A DNA stretch of 17,687 nt, taken from positions 1-17,687 of the forward strand of contig JAJRXE010000216.1 in assembly GCA_024276455.1 (NCBI GenBank). Reading direction: 5' to 3'. Shown piece by piece: positions 14,182 through 17,687 of the stretch (position 1 is its first letter; every line of letters starts with the position of its first letter). The DNA is from Calditrichota bacterium (GTDB lineage Bacteria; Calditrichota; Calditrichia; RBG-13-44-9). The notes under the pieces are model-generated. The model saw only the letters and a list, made by a program, of their open reading frames with translations, made no database searches and was not told where the DNA came from. Made by a program: the position numbers and the translations under genes.

Positions 14182-14391
14182 ATGTCAACTGGTAAAGTTA
14201 AATGGTTTAATGAGCAGAAGGGATGGGGGTTTATTATCCCGGACGAAGGTGGGGACGATGTATTTGTGCATTATTCGGCGATAGAGGCGGAGGGATATAA
14301 GACCCTGAAGGAGGGACAGGCGGTTTCGTACGAACTGACTCCCGGTAAAAATGGGCAAATGCAAGCCAAGAATGTGAAAATTATGGAGTAA
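14182..14391 (+). CDS. csp: Cold-shock domain protein (CspA family RNA chaperone)
   Basis: A 69-residue protein consisting of one cold-shock domain, the usual length. The RNA-binding motifs are RNP1 (KGWGFI, residues 13-18) and RNP2 (VFVHYS, 27-32); the opening MSTGKVKWFN and the closing QAKNVKI are typical. Trp stands in RNP1 where Phe or Tyr is more common, still an aromatic stacking residue. Such proteins bind single-stranded RNA or DNA in the cytoplasm and melt mRNA structures. Some are cold-induced and others constitutive. The start at 14182 was chosen because GGAGG (14168-14172) sits 9 nt upstream and the family starts here. The frame is open further upstream, with an ATG at 14092, but that would add residues unlike the family. 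It is a single-gene unit with its own promoter and a downstream hairpin. Confidence 0.95.
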   Translation: MSTGKVKWFNEQKGWGFIIPDEGGDDVFVHYSAIEAEGYKTLKEGQAVSYELTPGKNGQMQAKNVKIME

Positions 14392-14717
14392 CGATAGGTG
14401 AATCATTGCGAATCCCCGGACTAATCTCCGGGGATTCCGCTCCAGAATTAACACACCAATTAGTCATCTTCCGTTAAACACTCCGGTTAGAAAATTGCTC
14501 TGCAATTTAAAGGGGTACTTTTTGTTTCAAAAGCATTCGCTTGAATCGGATGTTGATTTCATTCGCCCCGTGAGGGATTCGTCTCATTGACGCAAAGCGA
14601 ATGGTCGCCACAATGACGCCAACCGTTTCATTCATTTAACTTTCAATCCCCTGTAAGGGAAAACACCATCCGGGTGGCAAATCTCTTTTTGCTGTAATCA
14701 GGTAGAACTCCAGGGAT
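14392..14717. other. Repeat-rich non-coding gap between csp and the permease
   Basis: About 325 bp with no supported gene. Besides the csp 3' hairpin it contains a 7-bp hairpin (AAATTGC 14492-14498 / GCAATTT 14502-14508). CATTCGC occurs twice (14534-14540 and 14560-14566), and both copies can pair with GCGAATG (14597-14603). There are also paired CATTGACGC/CAATGACGC words. Two segments resemble CRISPR repeat ends (minus strand, around 14555-14580 and 14640-14664). The minus-strand permease gene ends at 14718 without an obvious strong terminator. Confidence 0.5.
14408..14440 (+). terminator. Hairpin after the cold-shock gene (terminator-like, no T run)
   Basis: AATCCCCGGA (14411-14420) and TCCGGGGATT (14427-14436) form a perfect 10-bp stem with a 6-nt loop, extended by GCG/CGC with one bulged base. 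No T tract follows, so it may be a 3'-end stabiliser or a processing site instead of a standard terminator. Confidence 0.55.
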
Positions 14718-16091
14718 TTACAGTGCCGAGGCAGTTGTTTTCCTCGTCCAGTACCAATAAAAAGGGAGACCGCTCAGCACCAGCGCCACGCCAGCCAGCG
14801 ATTCTCCCGGATGTTGCCTCAGGGTGTTCAAAAGAATCCAGGCCGTGACGAGGACATAGATGAGAGGCGGTAAAGGGTAAAGGGGAATCTGAAATCCGGC
14901 GGGATGCTTTTTTTCCCGGAAACGAAAGACAAACAGCGCCAGGCCGGCTAAAAAGGCAAATAGAACCATGACGAACACGGTGTAAGTGAGCAATTGATTA
15001 AAACTTCCGCTGAAGATTAGCAGGGCCGTCCAGGCAAACTGCAGCCACAACGCCTTGGCAGGGGTTCGATTGCGCGGACTCAGCTCTCCGGTAAACCGAA
15101 AGAAGCGCCTCTCCCGCCCCATGGCGTAATAAATCCGGGCACCCGAGAGAATGGTGGCATTCAGGGTGCTCAGCACCGCCAGCATGATCATGATATTAAA
15201 AAAATAGGACCACTTATCTCCCTGCACGTGCTGCAGGGTACGAAACCCAATATCCACCACATTGGCCATTTTTCCCAGGCGAAAAGCCAGAAAATAAACC
15301 AGATTCATTGCCAGATACAGTAACATTACCGTGAGAATGCCCTGCCACATGGCCGCCGGAATATTCTTGCGCGGGTCCCGGATTTCGCCGGCAATGTAAA
15401 CCACAGCCGTCCAGCCGGAGTAAGTGAAGTAGATGCCAACGAAAGCAACCCCTAAAGCCTGCAGATGGGAGAAAGAAAATGCTGCCGGCCAAAGAGGTTT
15501 CAGATTTCCCCAGGAACCAGCCGGCGAAATCAGACTGCTGAAAACAAAGCCCAATAGCACCAGAATTCCCAGCAGGGTAAGTCCGTTTTGCACCCGGGCG
15601 GCCGACTTTACCCCTCGCACGTTAATGAGGGTAAGCAGTAATGTGATGCTCACTGCGCTCACTTTCAACACCGACATCTCGATGCCCACCAGCGGTAATT
15701 GCCAGGCCGCCGTACGAATCCCCTCCGGCAATAAATTGGCGAAATAATAGGCAAAACCCACCGCAATGGTGGCAATGGAACCGGTGTAGGTGACCACAAA
15801 TGTGGACCATCCGAAAAGAAACCCCAGAGCCGGATGGAAAGCGTGGGTCAGGTAGTGGTAATCTCCTCCCACTTGCGGGAAGCGGGAAGCCAGCTCGGCA
15901 TAGGTTAACCCGCCGCAAAAAGTCAGAAAACCTCCCAGCAGCCACAGTAACAACATCCAGCCGGAGGAAGGCACGTAATTGGCGATGTAACCGCTGGTGG
16001 TAAAGATACCGATTCCGATGATATTTCCCACAATCAACAGGTAGGCGTCCCGGCGGGAAAGGCGAGGTAACAGCTGAGCATTCGTTTTCAT
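14718..16091 (-). CDS. APC-family amino acid permease (LAT-like)
   Basis: A 457-residue inner-membrane transporter with about 12 hydrophobic segments, the usual size for the amino acid-polyamine-organocation family. The first helix carries VGNIIGIGIFTTSGYI (about 21-36), whose G-I-G-I-F core binds the substrate's carboxylate and amino groups in the family. AELASRFPQVGGDYHYL (65-81) and the cytoplasmic loop GEIRDPRKNIPAA are further hallmarks. The pattern resembles L-type/SteT-like exchangers, but the amino acid carried is not evident. The start was placed at 16091: its ATG overlaps the stop of the upstream DUF72 gene (ATGA), with GGAGG 4 nt ahead. An alternative ATG at 16106 has a poorer site. 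The two genes are therefore translationally coupled. The aminotransferase gene lies upstream on the same strand. Confidence 0.92.
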   Translation of the reverse strand: MKTNAQLLPRLSRRDAYLLIVGNIIGIGIFTTSGYIANYVPSSGWMLLLWLLGGFLTFCGGLTYAELASRFPQVGGDYHYLTHAFHPALGFLFGWSTFVVTYTGSIATIAVGFAYYFANLLPEGIRTAAWQLPLVGIEMSVLKVSAVSITLLLTLINVRGVKSAARVQNGLTLLGILVLLGFVFSSLISPAGSWGNLKPLWPAAFSFSHLQALGVAFVGIYFTYSGWTAVVYIAGEIRDPRKNIPAAMWQGILTVMLLYLAMNLVYFLAFRLGKMANVVDIGFRTLQHVQGDKWSYFFNIMIMLAVLSTLNATILSGARIYYAMGRERRFFRFTGELSPRNRTPAKALWLQFAWTALLIFSGSFNQLLTYTVFVMVLFAFLAGLALFVFRFREKKHPAGFQIPLYPLPPLIYVLVTAWILLNTLRQHPGESLAGVALVLSGLPFYWYWTRKTTASAL

Positions 16092-16828
16092 TCGGCCTCC
16101 AGCCATTCCATTAATTGGCGGGCGTTCCGAACGGCAAATCCCTGGTAATCGTTGTTAAAAAATGCCCACACAGTCGCCCCGGCCCGAGCCTGTTGGCACA
16201 TTCGATCGGCAAATTCCCGCAGCATCTCGGGCGGATAATCGGAGGCGTAGAGACGGTCAGGGCCGTGAAAGCGGTAGTACACAAAGGGAGCCGTCTGGTA
16301 ATTAAAATAGGGGAACCGCTTGCCGCTGTGGGCACACACCAGGGCTACTTGAAAATCCGACAAAATTTGCCGGCACTCCGGAGCGTCCCAGCTGGAATGG
16401 CGGGGTTCGATGGCAAACTGGTAGTCGGAATAGTGCCGTCGCAAAAGATTCAAGAAATTTTCCAGCAGGGAAGAATCGAATTTCAAACTGGGGGGCAATT
16501 GAATTAACACCGGGCCCAGTTTGGGTTTGAGCACCTGAATCAATTCGAAGAATCGCTCCAGCGCCTCTTCCACTCCCACCAGTTTTTTCTGATGGGTAAT
16601 CCAGCGACTCAGTTTCGGACAAAAGCGAAAATGGGCCGGCGACCGTTTGAACCAGTTCTCCACCGTCGCCGGTTTGGGCAAATGGTAAAAGGTGGAATTA
16701 ATTTCCACGGTGGGAAAATATCGCATGTAATATTCCAGAAATTGAGGCGGCTTTAAATCGTTCGGGTAAAACGGACCGACCCAATGGCGGTAGCTCCAAC
16801 CGGATGTCCCGATGTAGTAGGTGGTCAT
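16088..16828 (-). CDS. DUF72 (YecE-like) protein
   Basis: A 246-residue protein of the DUF72 family, which forms a TIM-barrel-like fold and has no established biochemical activity. The conserved positions are all here: GTSGWSYRHW (7-16), FYP (about 19), EINSTFYHLP (43-52), the F-x-K-x-S-x-x-ITH segment, LIQLPPSLKF, AIEPRHSSW, YYRFHG, and the closing VWAFFNNDYQGFAVRNA. Length is typical. The stop overlaps the start of the amino acid permease by 4 bp, so both are made from one mRNA. The start at 16828 agrees with the family N-terminus, but no Shine-Dalgarno sequence precedes it; an inverted repeat (GTTTTC/GAAAAC, 16830-16852) lies directly upstream. Function unknown; the link to the permease is positional. 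Confidence 0.9.
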   Translation of the reverse strand: MTTYYIGTSGWSYRHWVGPFYPNDLKPPQFLEYYMRYFPTVEINSTFYHLPKPATVENWFKRSPAHFRFCPKLSRWITHQKKLVGVEEALERFFELIQVLKPKLGPVLIQLPPSLKFDSSLLENFLNLLRRHYSDYQFAIEPRHSSWDAPECRQILSDFQVALVCAHSGKRFPYFNYQTAPFVYYRFHGPDRLYASDYPPEMLREFADRMCQQARAGATVWAFFNNDYQGFAVRNARQLMEWLEAE

Positions 16829-16829
16829 G

Positions 16830-16852
16830 GTTTTCGATCAATTGTTGAAAAC
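16830..16852. repeat. Inverted repeat abutting the DUF72 start codon
   Basis: GTTTTC (16830-16835) and GAAAAC (16847-16852) are perfect 6-bp arms around an 11-bp centre that itself contains TCAA/TTGA. It occupies the place where a ribosome-binding site would be expected, 1 nt upstream of the ATG. It could be an operator or an mRNA hairpin; with 6-bp AT-rich arms chance is possible. Confidence 0.3.
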
Positions 16853-16917
16853 AGCCCGACTCTTTTTAAATTAAAATCGCCGCACCTCCACCGAGTTCCA
16901 GGATTAAACAGAAGGAA

Positions 16918-17687
16918 TCAGGAAAAAGTCTGTAAAATGTCCGCCAGAACCTCAATTCCCTGGTCAATCTGCTGTTCTTGAATGATTAAAGGCGGCAGAA
17001 AGCGCACCACATTTCCGGCGGTGCTGTTAAAAATCACCCCTTTCTCGATTCCTTTTAACACAATGGGGTAGGTCTCCGCATTTAGTTGCACCGCCTGCAT
17101 TAACCCAATGCCCCGCACGGTTTTCACCAGCTGCGGGAAGCTGTTCTGCAATTCCAGCAATCGTTTCCGCAAATGCTCGCCCATTGCCCTTACATGGTCA
17201 AACAGGTTCTCCTCCTCCATAACCTGGAGGGTGGCCAGTCCGGCGGCACACGCAACCGGATTTCCACCGAAAGTAGTGCCATGTTCTCCCCGTTGCAACA
17301 CCTCGTTGAGCTCTTCCTTGATCAGGAACGCTCCCAACGGCAATCCACCGCCAATGGCTTTGGCCACGGCAATCAGATCCGGTTTGATCTGGTAATGCTG
17401 CACGGCTAAGAATTTTCCGGTTCGCCCGACCCCGGTTTGAATTTCGTCCGCAACCACCAGCACCCGGTGCTTCTCCTGCACTTCCCGAATGGCAGCCACG
17501 AACTCCGGATCGGCCGGAACCACCCCGCCTTCCCCCTGAATAAATTCCAGAAATATCGCCACCGTCTGATCGTCCACCGTACTGCGAAGCGCCGCTGGAT
17601 TGTTGTAAGGTAATTTTACAATCTGCGGCAGCAGGGGCAGGAAGTTTTTCTGGTATTTCTCCTGGGCGGTCACCGAAAGGGACCCCA
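16918..17687 (-). CDS. argD: Acetylornithine-type aminotransferase, C-terminal part (runs off window)
   Basis: The last 255 or so residues of a class-III PLP-dependent aminotransferase; the frame stays open to the window edge, so the N-terminus is missing and the GTG at 17673 is an internal Val. The remaining part includes SVTAQEKYQKNF, IQGEGGVVPAD, and VVADEIQTGVGRTGK with the Asp that holds the pyridine nitrogen. AKAIGGGLPLGA carries the PLP-binding Lys (codon 17359-17361), and HGTTFGGNPVACAAG follows. This closely matches acetylornithine aminotransferase (ArgD), which transfers an amino group between N-acetylornithine and 2-oxoglutarate in arginine synthesis. Related enzymes (ornithine or 4-aminobutyrate aminotransferases, LysJ) cannot be fully excluded. 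The neighbouring genes visible here are not arg genes. It lies 89 bp upstream of the DUF72/permease pair on the same strand with no terminator seen between, so a common transcript is possible. Confidence 0.85.
   Translation of the reverse strand, partial: GSLSVTAQEKYQKNFLPLLPQIVKLPYNNPAALRSTVDDQTVAIFLEFIQGEGGVVPADPEFVAAIREVQEKHRVLVVADEIQTGVGRTGKFLAVQHYQIKPDLIAVAKAIGGGLPLGAFLIKEELNEVLQRGEHGTTFGGNPVACAAGLATLQVMEEENLFDHVRAMGEHLRKRLLELQNSFPQLVKTVRGIGLMQAVQLNAETYPIVLKGIEKGVIFNSTAGNVVRFLPPLIIQEQQIDQGIEVLADILQTFS

Noticed and set aside
14392..14717. A CRISPR array
   Set aside because: Only two imperfect repeat-like segments were found, they differ at many positions, and no regular repeat-spacer spacing or cas genes are present.

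Overview
The window reads as a chromosomal segment of a Gram-negative, probably anaerobic bacterium. An outer-membrane TonB-dependent receptor with an N-terminal carboxypeptidase-D-like domain points to the Bacteroidota/Calditrichota/Ignavibacteriota side of the tree. A single-chain pyruvate:ferredoxin oxidoreductase points to oxygen-sensitive central metabolism. Most genes have good Shine-Dalgarno sequences (AGGAGG type), and one promoter is a perfect TTGACA-17-TATAAT. Bacteroidota proper usually lack both, so I lean towards a Calditrichota-like lineage. That is inference, not proof. Genes are moderately GC-rich and intergenic regions strongly AT-rich.

Layout. (1) 1-225 (+): the tail of a peptidase T-like aminopeptidase, ending at a two-way terminator. 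(2) 435-5112 (-): nifJ (pyruvate:ferredoxin oxidoreductase, all catalytic and cluster residues present), followed by a dihydroorotate-dehydrogenase-like flavoprotein whose substrate-binding residues are replaced. A strong hairpin terminator lies between the two. (3) 5113-5822: an AT-rich divergent control region with a candidate nifJ promoter, a palindrome in the nifJ leader, and a forward promoter followed by a possible 58-codon small ORF. (4) 5823-9861 (+): a TonB-dependent receptor, then a secreted nucleotide pyrophosphatase/phosphodiesterase, each followed by its own terminator. (5) 9932-12086 (-): a two-gene NatAB-type ABC exporter with overlapping reading frames. (6) 12386-13825 (+): an NAD(P)-dependent aldehyde dehydrogenase. 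(7) 14182-14391 (+): a cold-shock protein behind a consensus promoter and a roughly 100-nt leader that can fold. (8) 14392-14717: a non-coding stretch with nested inverted repeats and two CRISPR-repeat-like motifs, but no array. (9) 14718-17687 (-): an APC-family amino acid permease translationally coupled to a DUF72 protein, preceded by the C-terminal part of an acetylornithine-type aminotransferase that runs off the window.

Most of this is ordinary core metabolism and transport. No defence island, prophage, insertion sequence, rRNA or tRNA was seen. The parts that best repay a second look are the nifJ/DHOD-like pair with its shared upstream motif and intercistronic terminator, the nifJ-receptor intergenic region, the cold-shock leader, and the repeat-rich gap at 14.4-14.7 kb.
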